From Bacteroidota bacterium (GTDB lineage Bacteria > Bacteroidota > Bacteroidia > Chitinophagales > Saprospiraceae), in contig JAKQHS010000154.1 of assembly GCA_029557915.1 (NCBI GenBank), forward strand, positions 1 through 62,888: a stretch of 62,888 nucleotides of DNA. Direction: 5' to 3'. Both the position numbers and the translations under genes were made by a program. Position 1 is the first letter of the stretch; each line of letters begins with the position of its first letter. The notes beneath the pieces were generated by a model. The model saw only the letters and a program-made list of their open reading frames with translations, had not been told where the DNA came from and made no database searches. Positions 1 to 8,632 of this stretch are shown here, in pieces.

Positions 1-24
1 GAGAAAGGGAGAAAGGGAGAAAGA
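1..24. repeat. Short purine-only tandem repeat, 8-bp unit
   Basis: Three consecutive 8-bp units of the form GAGAAAGG lie at the window edge, downstream of the first minus-strand gene; the array may continue outside the window. Every base on this strand is a purine. It resembles the other short intergenic arrays in this window in unit size and strand asymmetry. Confidence 0.6.
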
Positions 25-72
25 CGAAGGATGAAGGGAGCGAAAGGCCTCAACTCCCAGCTCCCAGCCATT

Positions 73-1062
73 TTATTTTTCCTTGATATCCTTTCCGAGC
101 CTTTGTTGCACCAGGTCCACCGGATATTGTTTTGAAAAATCATGTACGGCAAACCGGAATTCTTCAAAGGCTTTTGCCCAGGCTTCCGCTTCCTCCCGGC
201 TATATTCATAAAAGCCATGTCCGTTGAAAATTCCTTTACCCCCTTTCTGCACGATCTTTTCCATAAAAGGGGGTACCTCGGACAGGTTGCTCAATTCGGG
301 AAACAGGTCTTTCATCACATGATAATAGGCCTGGAACCCGGTCAGGTCCATATAACGGAAAGGCCCGCAAAAAGTCATCCAGCGGCCGGCATCGTTTCTG
401 CAGGCCCTGTCGATGTCTTCCAATCCGGTGTAACCGTTGGCAACCAGGTAGAGCGCTTCCCGGTACATCGCGTACATGAGCCGGTTGGTGATGAATCCGC
501 GGATGTCTTTGCGCAGCAGGGTAGGTTCCTTTCCCCAGGTCGACGCCAGAAGATAAAGGGATTCGGCAACCGACGGGTCGGTATCTGGCCCGCAAATGAT
601 CTCCAGATATGGACTCGTAAATGCAGGTTCCGCCCAATGCATGCCTAAAAAGCGCCCGGGGATTTTAAGGTTGGCTTGTAAGTCCGTGATGGGTATGGCT
701 GAGGTATTGGTGGTTATGATCGTTTCTGCGGACACCGCCTCTTCGATCAGGGCCAGTTGCGATTTTTTAACTTCCAGGTCCTCCAGTACGTTTTCGGAGA
801 TGAGACGGCAGGGCTCCAGGTCCGCATGATGCTTTGTGTAGGAGATCCCGGATAAAAGATCCTCCACATTCCGGTCATGGATCCCCTGTTTCCTGGCTTC
901 ATCCAGGCTATGCCGGATGCGCCCGGGAGCGGTATCAAGGTCGGATTCAAGTCCGGCCAGGCCAACCACTTTATAGCCCCAGATCAAAAATGCAGCGGCA
1001 ATACTGCAACCCATATAACCTAAGCCGGCCACACCCACCGCGTTGGATTCCGTATTTATCAT
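73..1062 (-). CDS. 3-hydroxyacyl-CoA dehydrogenase family protein
   Basis: NAD-dependent dehydrogenase of the 3HCDH superfamily. The N-terminus carries a Rossmann dinucleotide-binding motif (GVAGLGYMG), the middle contains the family segment TTNTSAIPITDL followed by GMHWAEPA, and the C-terminal helical 3HCDH domain begins near RGFITNRL. I place the start at the ATG at 1062, directly before the Rossmann strand; the 19 additional upstream codons have no counterpart in the fold. The C-terminal domain is single, so it is the short soluble form of the family rather than an FadB-type fusion. The family includes beta-hydroxyacyl-CoA and L-gulonate/sugar-acid 3-dehydrogenases. Beside a sugar-lactonase-like gene a sugar-acid substrate is an attractive inference, but the sequence alone does not settle it. 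Confidence 0.75.
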   Translation of the reverse strand: MINTESNAVGVAGLGYMGCSIAAAFLIWGYKVVGLAGLESDLDTAPGRIRHSLDEARKQGIHDRNVEDLLSGISYTKHHADLEPCRLISENVLEDLEVKKSQLALIEEAVSAETIITTNTSAIPITDLQANLKIPGRFLGMHWAEPAFTSPYLEIICGPDTDPSVAESLYLLASTWGKEPTLLRKDIRGFITNRLMYAMYREALYLVANGYTGLEDIDRACRNDAGRWMTFCGPFRYMDLTGFQAYYHVMKDLFPELSNLSEVPPFMEKIVQKGGKGIFNGHGFYEYSREEAEAWAKAFEEFRFAVHDFSKQYPVDLVQQRLGKDIKEK

Positions 1063-1169
1063 AAAACCTGATGTTTTTTTGATGACGAGTTTCAGGTCAC
1101 TTGCTGGTAAACTTATCAAAAACCCGGGTCAGGGAGAAACATTTCTCACCCCGGCATTCGATAAAAATT

Positions 1170-2876
1170 TCAAGGGCAGTCCAAAGTCCTGATTTCATGT
1201 GGGGACAGTGTAAACAAAGCCCCTTCAAACTCAGCCACCTGGGTGGTGTTTGCATAGTTGATCAGGATCAGTTTTTTCCGGCCCTCTTTATCCAGGAGGA
1301 GGGCATCCAGGATCAAGGGTTGGCTGCTCAGGGTTTCAATGAGCTCCCCACAGGATCCAAGCCAGGTTTTCAAAGCATGAAACACGGGATAAGCCTCGCC
1401 CTCTGCCGATAATAGGCCTTGGTTTCCCGCGCTTTGGTATAAGGTCACAGCCTCACATCCACCGAGTGCGAGTCTTTTCAGGCTGCCCAGGGCATAGGCT
1501 GCACCCAGGAATGTTTTCTGCCGGGGATCCGTTTTTTGCTGATTGGTAAAATTCCTTTTTTCCGGATCCGTGGCATTGGGGTTCCGGCGCATGCGTAAAG
1601 TGATTGGCGAGATATGAATGCCCATATTTGCACCGAATTTATGTTTTGCGGACAGCACCAGTTCTTCCAAGGACCCGGTATTCTCTATAAGGGTACGGTC
1701 ATCAAATGCATGTACCTGGGGATTGACGGAAAATGAAACGAAGTCCAGGCCGCTGGTTTCCATCCGGTGCCGGTTTATCTCGGTAAAATTAAAATCAGTG
1801 CCTGCCCCGGTTTTCGCTTCCGTAAATGCCGAACGGATCACCGGAAGGCAAGACAGCGCGTCCGGTGAAGTCACCGGATGGTCTTCGCTCAAAAGGAGGA
1901 TGTATTGAGGCCGTATCCGATGACTATGGCAAAAGCCGATAAACCGTTCAATCTGGTGCAGGCAAGGGGCCGTCAGGTGAAGTGCAAAATAGGGTGAACA
2001 ACCGAGCGAAACACTGTTTTGATATTCCCTCAGGCCTTCGGCTTCCCAAGCCGGCCGGGAGAGATTCAAATCAATCCGGTAATGGTCGAGTTGAAGGCTG
2101 CGTAAGACCGCCAGGGTTTCTGGATCCAGGCTTCCGATCTCCGTGGATGCCCCGGTCCCGATCCTTGGCGTAGGGAAGCGGCGATGAGTGGATCTTATTT
2201 TAATCGTCGGGTCCGGGGTGCGCAAGGCAGCCAGGGTTTCGAGGGGCTTGAACTGCACTTTTTGAAAAACAGTCTCGCCCGTATGGAGTTTGACCGGGAA
2301 GGGCAGGGACAATGGGGTGCAAAACGTCTTGAAAGAAGCGTCAGACCAGTTGCGCTGATCTTCGGTTTCGAACAGGTCTCCCTCGAAGTCCAGGGAATAC
2401 CAACGGCCCCCGGCTTCCCATTGAAAGCCCCGGATCAACTTAAAGGGGTTTACCGGATCGACCTGGTCAGGAAAAAAAGATTTGCTCACCGCTCCCGTGG
2501 GATGTAATATTTTACAAGGTTGGCGTGCGGCGCTGATCGGGTGGAGGATGCAAAAGCCGGCCCTGTTTTTTAAAAGATCCGTGAGGGCTCTGCCCCGGAT
2601 CATAAACTCCAGGGAGCCGTCTGCAAATCCGGAAATGCTGACCCGCCATTGGAAAATCCGCCTGCCGTCTTTTTCGTGATAAGCATCGTATTCAATGGTA
2701 AAATGGTCGGCTTGGATATCCGTTACCTCCTGTTCTGTCTGAAGGGAAAGGGTTGCCCAGTTTTCATCCCTCAGGGCAAAATAGATCATGCGGAGAATCT
2801 CGGTTTCGCCGTAAGTTATATAACGCAGAAACCCGGATTCGTAGAGCATTTGGACCGGTCCGGCATGGAGGATCAT
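1170..2876 (-). CDS. D-apionate lactonase-like protein
   Basis: A 568-residue protein without a clear signal peptide. From memory of the family, the opening (GPVQMLYESGFLRYI, then EILRMIYFALRDENW) and the C-terminal block (YALGSLKRLALGGCEAVTLY, then AYPVFHALKTWLG) match the D-apionate lactonase (ApnL) architecture: an N-terminal beta domain, a TIM-barrel-like centre (about residues 220-470) and a C-terminal beta domain. ApnL opens apionolactone in apiose catabolism. The downstream neighbour on the same strand, 107 bp away, is a 3HCDH-type dehydrogenase, and a xylose-isomerase-like gene diverges from its 5' end, consistent with a sugar-acid pathway. I do not see other recognisable apiose genes, so the substrate may differ. 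A glycosidase-like function is the main alternative. Confidence 0.5.
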   Translation of the reverse strand: MILHAGPVQMLYESGFLRYITYGETEILRMIYFALRDENWATLSLQTEQEVTDIQADHFTIEYDAYHEKDGRRIFQWRVSISGFADGSLEFMIRGRALTDLLKNRAGFCILHPISAARQPCKILHPTGAVSKSFFPDQVDPVNPFKLIRGFQWEAGGRWYSLDFEGDLFETEDQRNWSDASFKTFCTPLSLPFPVKLHTGETVFQKVQFKPLETLAALRTPDPTIKIRSTHRRFPTPRIGTGASTEIGSLDPETLAVLRSLQLDHYRIDLNLSRPAWEAEGLREYQNSVSLGCSPYFALHLTAPCLHQIERFIGFCHSHRIRPQYILLLSEDHPVTSPDALSCLPVIRSAFTEAKTGAGTDFNFTEINRHRMETSGLDFVSFSVNPQVHAFDDRTLIENTGSLEELVLSAKHKFGANMGIHISPITLRMRRNPNATDPEKRNFTNQQKTDPRQKTFLGAAYALGSLKRLALGGCEAVTLYQSAGNQGLLSAEGEAYPVFHALKTWLGSCGELIETLSSQPLILDALLLDKEGRKKLILINYANTTQVAEFEGALFTLSPHEIRTLDCP

Positions 2877-2974
2877 ATCGTTTTCCTGTAAAACTAAAAC
2901 CAGTCCGCGAACCTTTCGAATTCTTTTATTCCCCGGCTCTGTGAAGGTGGGTTCGCAGTATGGCCATTATTGTA

Positions 2975-2982
2975 TAAATTTG
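2975..2982 (+). promoter_or_regulatory. Candidate Bacteroidota -7 box
   Basis: TAAATTTG matches the Bacteroidota -7 consensus TAnnTTTG and lies 26 bp upstream of the ATG at 3009. A TTC occurs at about the -33 position where TTG is expected, so only one half of the promoter fits. It sits in the 132-bp divergent region between the lactonase-like and isomerase genes. Confidence 0.3.
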
Positions 2983-3008
2983 AAGGCCTGAAGCAACAAT
3001 GAATTAGT

Positions 3009-4205
3009 ATGAAATTGAAATCCATTCTCGCCGTATTCCTGTTTTTTTCCACCTTTTCCATCCCTGCCCAGGAAATAGGCATCATCATGGGCACGGCCCG
3101 CCACATCATGCAGGAGGATGTGGAGCAAGGCCTCATCCGGCTGAAAGAACTGGGTATCCGGCACCTTGAAGGGGCCGGTTCCAGGACCATGAGCCGGGAA
3201 GAATATAAAAAACTGCTGGACAAGCATGGATTTGACGTAGTGGCCAACGGGGTCAATTTTGAACGACTGGAGCATCCGGACAGCATCAAAAGGATCATTG
3301 ACAACATGAAGTTTTACGAAGCGGAATATGCGGTTTGTTACTGGATTCCGCATAAAGGGGATGATTTCACTTTCGCCGATATGCAAAAGGGCGTGGAGGT
3401 CTTCAATAGGGCGGGCAAACAATTTGCCGAATCCGGCATTTCGCTTTTATACCATCCGCACGGTTATGAATTCAGGCCTTACGACGGGCCGGGCACCATG
3501 TTTGACTACATGATGGAAAAAACCGACCCGCGTTATATCAATTTTGAAATGGATGTTTTCTGGATCCGTAACCCCGGCCAAAATCCCGCGGCCCTTCTCA
3601 GAAAATATCCGGGCCGTTTTCCGCTGACCCACCTGAAAGACCGGCTTCCGGGATCGGTGGATAATCCCAACGGCCGCCAGGATCCCCAGCGTAACGTAGT
3701 GCTGGGTTCGGGCGATGTCAATATTGCCGAAGTCATGAAGGCCGCCAGGGAAACGGGGGTGAAATACCACCTGATTGAGGATGAATCCGCCCGTGCCGGG
3801 GTCCAGTTGCCCATGCATCTCAAATATCTCCGTTCTCTCGACCTGGACATGCAGGCTGTGGAATTATCCGTCAGTTCGCTCCGCAAGGCTATGCTCAGTG
3901 CGGATTCCCTGGCTCTTCGCAATCTGACCTGTGAAGAGCTTACCTATGGACATTCCGGCGGATTGATCGAAGGCCGCGAAACCTTTGTCAACAACCTGGT
4001 TACCAAAAAGACCGACTTTATCACCATGGACCTCAAAGACCAGGAGATTACGGTCAAGGGGGATGTGGCCTGGGTGCGCCACCTCCTCTCGGCGGAGATC
4101 GTGGACAATGGAAATAAAAACAACGTTAACCTGAAGATATTATTGATCTGGACTAAGGTGGACGGGATCTGGAAGTTGCTGGCCAGGCAGGCGGTGAGGG
4201 CTTGA
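3009..4205 (+). CDS. Sugar phosphate isomerase/epimerase-like protein fused to a SnoaL-like domain
   Basis: Secreted 398-residue protein: a signal peptide (hydrophobic stretch ILAVFLFFSTFSIPAQ), a xylose-isomerase-like TIM barrel (about 20-280), then a C-terminal nuclear-transport-factor-2/SnoaL-like domain (about 285-398). Barrel signatures include LLYHPHGYEF, the strand INFEMDVFWI, PLTHLKDR and YHLIEDES, which supply the His/Glu/Asp residues expected around the metal site. The tail (LRNLTCEELTYGHSGGLIEG) looks like the DUF4440/SnoaL fold that often follows periplasmic enzymes in Bacteroidota. Export suggests it acts on free sugars or keto-sugars in the periplasm, not on phosphorylated sugars. 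Divergent from the lactonase-like gene. The exact reaction is unknown. Confidence 0.7.
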   Translation: MKLKSILAVFLFFSTFSIPAQEIGIIMGTARHIMQEDVEQGLIRLKELGIRHLEGAGSRTMSREEYKKLLDKHGFDVVANGVNFERLEHPDSIKRIIDNMKFYEAEYAVCYWIPHKGDDFTFADMQKGVEVFNRAGKQFAESGISLLYHPHGYEFRPYDGPGTMFDYMMEKTDPRYINFEMDVFWIRNPGQNPAALLRKYPGRFPLTHLKDRLPGSVDNPNGRQDPQRNVVLGSGDVNIAEVMKAARETGVKYHLIEDESARAGVQLPMHLKYLRSLDLDMQAVELSVSSLRKAMLSADSLALRNLTCEELTYGHSGGLIEGRETFVNNLVTKKTDFITMDLKDQEITVKGDVAWVRHLLSAEIVDNGNKNNVNLKILLIWTKVDGIWKLLARQAVRA

Positions 4206-4212
4206 TGGAGGG

Positions 4213-4265
4213 AATTAAATAATTAAAAAATTAAAGAATTAAGAATTAAGGATTAAGGGGGGGGG
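4213..4265. repeat. AT-rich 8-bp tandem repeat ending in a nine-G run
   Basis: Five to six degenerate copies of AATTAAAA/AATTAAGG are followed by a run of nine G at 4257-4265. The array fills the gap between two convergent genes, so it lies downstream of both rather than in a promoter. The homopolymer is a possible sequencing or assembly weak point. Confidence 0.6.
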
Positions 4266-4275
4266 AGTTTGTCGG

Positions 4276-6573
4276 CTATTCCTTGATTATTTTATTTACC
4301 CTTACCTGGTTTCCATAGAATACCCGGATGAAATAAATGCCATCCGGTTGAGTGCTGAGGTCAATGGATTGCGTTAAAGGGCCTTTAAAAACCGTCTTGC
4401 CCTGAAGGTTTGTGATTTCAATGCTGGTGCGGCCGGATAATAAGGCACCATCGGTCTGGATTTGAAATATTCCCCGGCCGGGCACCGGCCAGATTTTTAT
4501 TTTTTTGTTTTCCGGTACATCCCGGTTGGAAACCGTCAGCCTGCCCAGGCAGGAAGAGGTATCCACACAGCCGTTCTTGGAGAGGATCACTGCATAGAGT
4601 CCGTGGTCTTCAGGCATAAAGCTTACCGAACTTTGACCTTCCAGGGGGACCAAACCAGGGCAGGAAACCCATTGGTAAGCGGCCGTGGTGTCCCGGGCCA
4701 TCAGCAAGCCATTCGTTTGAAGGACAGCGGTATCGAGGCTTAGGGCGTTTACCGGCAGCATTTTTGTTTCCGAAGAGCCGCAGAGGTTAGACGCGAAAAC
4801 CATCAGATGACCTGAGGACGTACCCGCTACCAGGTTGATGATGGAACTGTGGGATTGACCCTGCCACCCTGCCGGAACAATCCAGGTATAATCCGTAGCT
4901 CCGTTGGCCGGCGTTATCTGGTAGGCGTGGATACTGCCTGAACACACATTGGTGTCACCGGTAATAGGTCCGGGAAGAGAGGGGATGGAGTTGGCCCGGA
5001 CCAACAGGGGCCTGAAGGAAGAAGAACCGCATGCATTCATAGCGGCTACGGTCAAAATACCGCTTGTATTGCCCGTAATGAGGGATATCGAAGTTCCTAT
5101 AGAGTTACCGGACCAGCCAAAAGGGATGGACCATTCGTAAGCCGTAGCCCCGTTTACAGGCTGGATGCTGTAGGTCAGGGAACTTCCCGGACAGACGCTG
5201 GTATCTCCATTTATAGGACCTGGAACAGCCGGTGTTGACCTTACGGCGACGGCCAGGATCCGGATCGCGGAGGCACCGCAGGCAGCATTCGCGGACACGG
5301 TGATGTTGCCCCCGGTGGGTCCGGGCACAACGTTTATCGAAGTGCTGCTTGAACTTCCTGACCAACCTGCCGGCAAGGTCCAGTTGTAGGAATCTGCGCC
5401 TGTGACTGCTGCAATGGTATATGTTTTGGCATTTCCCTGACAAACGGCGGTATCCCCGCTTATTGACCCCGGCATCCCGGGGGAAGGGGTCACGGTGACC
5501 ACAAGGTTTCTTGCCTGTGAAAGGCCGCAGGCGTTGTTGGCCGTCACGGAAATATTCCCCCCGGAAGTCCCGGCGGTGACCGTAATGGATGATGTCATCG
5601 AATTGCCGGTCCAGCCATCCGGCAAAACCCAGGCATAGGAAGTTGCACCACTGATGGTACCGATATTATAGGTATTTGTACTGCCTGAACAAATGGTGGT
5701 ATTTCCATTGATCGTGCCTGGTGTTGCCGGTGGGCTGTTGACGGTTATTGCCAGGGACCGCACTGAAGACGATCCGCAGGCATTATTGGCCATCACGGTG
5801 ATCGTACCGCCGCCGGTCCCTGCAGTGGTCGATATGGTATTGGTCATGGAACTTCCTGTCCATCCCCCGGGTAAAACCCAGGTGTATGAATTTGCGCCGC
5901 TCACGGTGTTTACACTGAAAATATTGTTGCTCCCTGAACAAATACTGGTATTGCCGCTGATCAATCCCGGGGTGGACGGGCTTTGATTTACCGTGACTGT
6001 GAGGATTCGGGCCTGGGAGGGTCCGCAGGCATTGTTTGCAGTCACCGTAATGTTTCCATTGTTGGGCCCGGCAAAGGTATTGATGGTATTAGTGACCGAA
6101 GTTCCGGACCATCCACCGGGCAGGGACCAGGTGTATGAGGTGGCTCCGTTCACCGGACCGACACTGTATGTATTTGGACTTCCCGAACAGACGGTGTTGT
6201 TGCCGGTGATCAGGCCCGGTGTTGAGGGTGGGCTGCATCCCTGGACGACGATGGTCCCTTTCATTCCCTGGGAAGCATGGGGCACACAGACGTAATAATG
6301 GGTGCCGGCCCCCAGCTGGGCGGGCAGGACCAAACCTCCGCCAAATGGAAGCTGGAAGCCTCCGGCAAGGGAGCTGGTTCCATTGGCATTCCAGGTCCCC
6401 TGGCTGACTTCCCGGACATTGTGCGCAACGGCAAGATTAAATTGCACACTGTCGCCCGGGCTGATGGTAATCGTTGCAGGTGAAAAACTGTTGCCTGAAT
6501 TGGTTACGAACCAGGTTTTGCAGAATCCCGGAAGAGAATAAATAATAAGGCAGGTAAAACAAATAATTTTCAT
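4276..6573 (-). CDS. T9SS-exported protein: cupredoxin domain, six PKD-like repeats, sorting domain
   Basis: A 765-residue secreted protein. After a signal peptide (about 1-18), residues 19-112 form a plastocyanin-like blue-copper domain with type-1 copper ligands visible as H51, C96, H99 and M104 (YYVCVPHASQGM). Residues about 113-612 are six PKD-like repeats of about 83-85 residues, each with PG.I.G....C.G, a WxxPxGW block and an ACG motif. The tail from about 690 (KIKIWPVPGRGIF to NKIIKE) is a type A T9SS C-terminal sorting domain. The protein is probably attached to or released from the cell surface, where the copper domain could carry electrons or bind copper. The repeats probably act as a stalk. 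It appears monocistronic; the next upstream gene lies 308 bp away. Confidence 0.85.
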   Translation of the reverse strand: MKIICFTCLIIYSLPGFCKTWFVTNSGNSFSPATITISPGDSVQFNLAVAHNVREVSQGTWNANGTSSLAGGFQLPFGGGLVLPAQLGAGTHYYVCVPHASQGMKGTIVVQGCSPPSTPGLITGNNTVCSGSPNTYSVGPVNGATSYTWSLPGGWSGTSVTNTINTFAGPNNGNITVTANNACGPSQARILTVTVNQSPSTPGLISGNTSICSGSNNIFSVNTVSGANSYTWVLPGGWTGSSMTNTISTTAGTGGGTITVMANNACGSSSVRSLAITVNSPPATPGTINGNTTICSGSTNTYNIGTISGATSYAWVLPDGWTGNSMTSSITVTAGTSGGNISVTANNACGLSQARNLVVTVTPSPGMPGSISGDTAVCQGNAKTYTIAAVTGADSYNWTLPAGWSGSSSSTSINVVPGPTGGNITVSANAACGASAIRILAVAVRSTPAVPGPINGDTSVCPGSSLTYSIQPVNGATAYEWSIPFGWSGNSIGTSISLITGNTSGILTVAAMNACGSSSFRPLLVRANSIPSLPGPITGDTNVCSGSIHAYQITPANGATDYTWIVPAGWQGQSHSSIINLVAGTSSGHLMVFASNLCGSSETKMLPVNALSLDTAVLQTNGLLMARDTTAAYQWVSCPGLVPLEGQSSVSFMPEDHGLYAVILSKNGCVDTSSCLGRLTVSNRDVPENKKIKIWPVPGRGIFQIQTDGALLSGRTSIEITNLQGKTVFKGPLTQSIDLSTQPDGIYFIRVFYGNQVRVNKIIKE

Positions 6574-6881
6574 TTTAATAATTATGAGTCCCGGTAATTT
6601 GATTTTGGACAGAAGTTCTCTGCCCCCTGCAATTCTGGTCCGGAGGTTCTTGGTATTAAAAGATTAACGACTCCCGGATTAATTTTGTGACTTCGCCCGG
6701 ACCGAAGCGCTGTTAATATTTAACCACGCAGGGACTCCATTCATTATTATTTACCTGGAAATAAACAGATTTAAAGCACATAGCGGCGATCCTGTAGCCG
6801 ATGAAGCCGTATTCATGATTTTGGATAAAATGGATTAAAATAAACCGAGTTGATTGGACGAATGAAAGCCCGTAAATGGGG
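6574..6881. other. Intergenic, no gene seen
   Basis: A 308-bp AT-rich gap between the cupredoxin/PKD gene and the DUF3788 gene. Short frames exist on both strands but none has family-like content. I see no hairpin followed by a T tract and no perfect -7 box for the gene starting at 6573. Confidence 0.5.
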
Positions 6882-7313
6882 TCAGGCAATGCTCATTTTG
6901 TATTCCATTATTTTAAGCACATCCATTAATTTTTTCTTATTGTTCACAGCAATGACCAAAGGGACCAGTTTACCGATGGGTTTAAGGGTCCCAAGTTCAT
7001 TTTTTATTTTTTGGGCGATATCCAAAGCCGCAACGCCTGAAATGGTTTTTGACGTAAAAAAGAAACTTGTTTTAAAACCCGTATCCCATATGGACAACCA
7101 ACAAACGGTCCTGGATTTTACGCAAACCTTGCACAGCCAAGCTTTGCCATCCTTGTAATAATTCCATTTTGGTTCTAAATGGTATTTTTCACCGGTCACT
7201 GTTTGAATAAACGCTTTAAATAAAACGAATGGTTTACCCAGCGCTTTGCCTAATACCTCCGCTGAAGGATAGACCTTCTCCTCTCTCAACAACTGGGTTT
7301 CCATGTTTTTCAT
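6882..7313 (-). CDS. DUF3788 family protein
   Basis: A 143-residue cytoplasmic protein matching the DUF3788 family as I know it: a short N-terminal segment (KVYPSAEVLGKALG), the hallmark WNYYKDGKAWLCKVC, then WLSIWDTGFKTSFFFT and the C-terminal PIGKLVPLVI. Length is normal for the family, whose function is undetermined. It lies 21 bp downstream of the VIT-type transporter on the same strand, so the two are probably cotranscribed. The first two Met codons (7313 and 7304) are both possible starts. Confidence 0.75.
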   Translation of the reverse strand: MKNMETQLLREEKVYPSAEVLGKALGKPFVLFKAFIQTVTGEKYHLEPKWNYYKDGKAWLCKVCVKSRTVCWLSIWDTGFKTSFFFTSKTISGVAALDIAQKIKNELGTLKPIGKLVPLVIAVNNKKKLMDVLKIMEYKMSIA

Positions 7314-7334
7314 AGTTAATAAGGATCCTTGTTT

Positions 7335-8429
7335 TTAACCCATTGAAATCCCAATGAGTTTCCCAATCCCAAAAGTCACGGTTGCGGCAGCCAAACCAAA
7401 AAGGACCTGCCTGAAGCCGGAAAACCAGACATTTCTTCCGGTAAACAAGGTGATGGCCGCACCGATCAGAAACAAGCCGGCTGCACTGGCTGTTACGCTG
7501 AGGACAATGGCGGGCATGCCGCTGGAGAACATGAATGGGATCACCGGAACGATGGCCCCAAGGGCAAACAGGATAAAGGAATAAAGGGCCGCTTCCACTG
7601 CTGAACCTTTCAATTCCTCCGCATTGATGCCCAGTTCCTCCCTGACCAGCGTTTCATGGGCCAGATCCTTATTTTTAAGAAGCTCTGATGCCATGTGATG
7701 AGCCTGTTCCTCGGGGATGCCTTTTGCCATATAGATTAAAGCCAATTCTTTCATTTCTCCTTCAGGATTGGTCTCCAGTTCTTCCATCTCCAGTTTCATC
7801 TGGTTTTCGTACAGTTCCTGGGAACTTCTGACAGAAATCCATTCACCGAGGGCCATGGATAAAGCTCCCGCCAACAGGCCTGCCAGGCCAGCCAGCAGCA
7901 CCCCTTCCTGGCCGGAGGTTGCGCCGGCGATGCCCATGATCAGGCTGAAATTGGAAACCAATCCGTCATTGCCCCCCAAAACAGCCGCCCGGATGGCATT
8001 GCCTCCGACAGAACGGTGGCTTTTTTCCATTTTGGAGAGTTGGGCGCCGGTGACGTTTTTTTCCTTTTCCAGGATGGACCGAAGGATGGTTACATGGGTG
8101 GTTTCCATGCCGGTGATGGCCTGTTTATTTTTTTGTTTGGTGGAAATGACGGCATTGGACAGGTTTTTTTCGGTATCCATCAGGAATCCCAGCACATAGT
8201 CATAACCGAAGACTTTCCCGATCACATTCATCGTCTTGGCCCTCCAGGAAGGCCGGAGCAGGGATTCAAAGGGGAGGTTCTCCTTTTTGGCAAAAGCCTC
8301 GGCATGGCTTTTTTCTATCTCGCTCATTTGCCTGAACACGTTTACCAGGGTCGGATCGGATTCATGCTCAGCCAGTTTTAGATAAAGAAAACAGGCGTCC
8401 ACCTCCGTTTGTACATTATTTTTTTTCAT
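7335..8429 (-). CDS. Ferritin-like / VIT1-CCC1 family iron-manganese transporter
   Basis: A 364-residue two-part protein. Residues 1 to about 125 form a ferritin/rubrerythrin-like four-helix domain with di-iron ligand candidates E9, E21, E39/H42 (EIEKSH) and E109/H112 (METTH). From about residue 145 follows a VIT1/CCC1 membrane domain, opening with RAAVLGGNDGLVSNFSLIMG and containing the conserved ALSMALGEWISVRSSQE, with five predicted transmembrane segments. This is the membrane-bound ferritin (MbfA-type) architecture, in which the cytosolic domain senses or binds Fe2+ and the membrane part exports it, protecting against iron and peroxide stress. KatG lies elsewhere in the window. It heads a two-gene unit with the DUF3788 gene. 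Confidence 0.85.
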   Translation of the reverse strand: MKKNNVQTEVDACFLYLKLAEHESDPTLVNVFRQMSEIEKSHAEAFAKKENLPFESLLRPSWRAKTMNVIGKVFGYDYVLGFLMDTEKNLSNAVISTKQKNKQAITGMETTHVTILRSILEKEKNVTGAQLSKMEKSHRSVGGNAIRAAVLGGNDGLVSNFSLIMGIAGATSGQEGVLLAGLAGLLAGALSMALGEWISVRSSQELYENQMKLEMEELETNPEGEMKELALIYMAKGIPEEQAHHMASELLKNKDLAHETLVREELGINAEELKGSAVEAALYSFILFALGAIVPVIPFMFSSGMPAIVLSVTASAAGLFLIGAAITLFTGRNVWFSGFRQVLFGLAAATVTFGIGKLIGISMG

Positions 8430-8632
8430 TTGGCAGGAATTGCATTTCTGAAATTACAAAATACGCGCCAAAGGTCTTGAAAGCGATGCCTTTAAGGGCG
8501 AACAGGCATTCCCGAGGAATAAAAGGGGGAGGGCCTGAACCTATCCGCCACTTGGGAAGTTTGCCATTTTTAATTTAACGTTAATAGCTACAATGATCAT
8601 GAAAGGCTCCTTATCCTCTGGAAAAATTCCAT

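Noticed and set aside
1063-1119. Upstream extension of the 3HCDH-like protein
   Set aside because: The extra 19 residues precede the first Rossmann strand and have no hydrophobic signal or family match.
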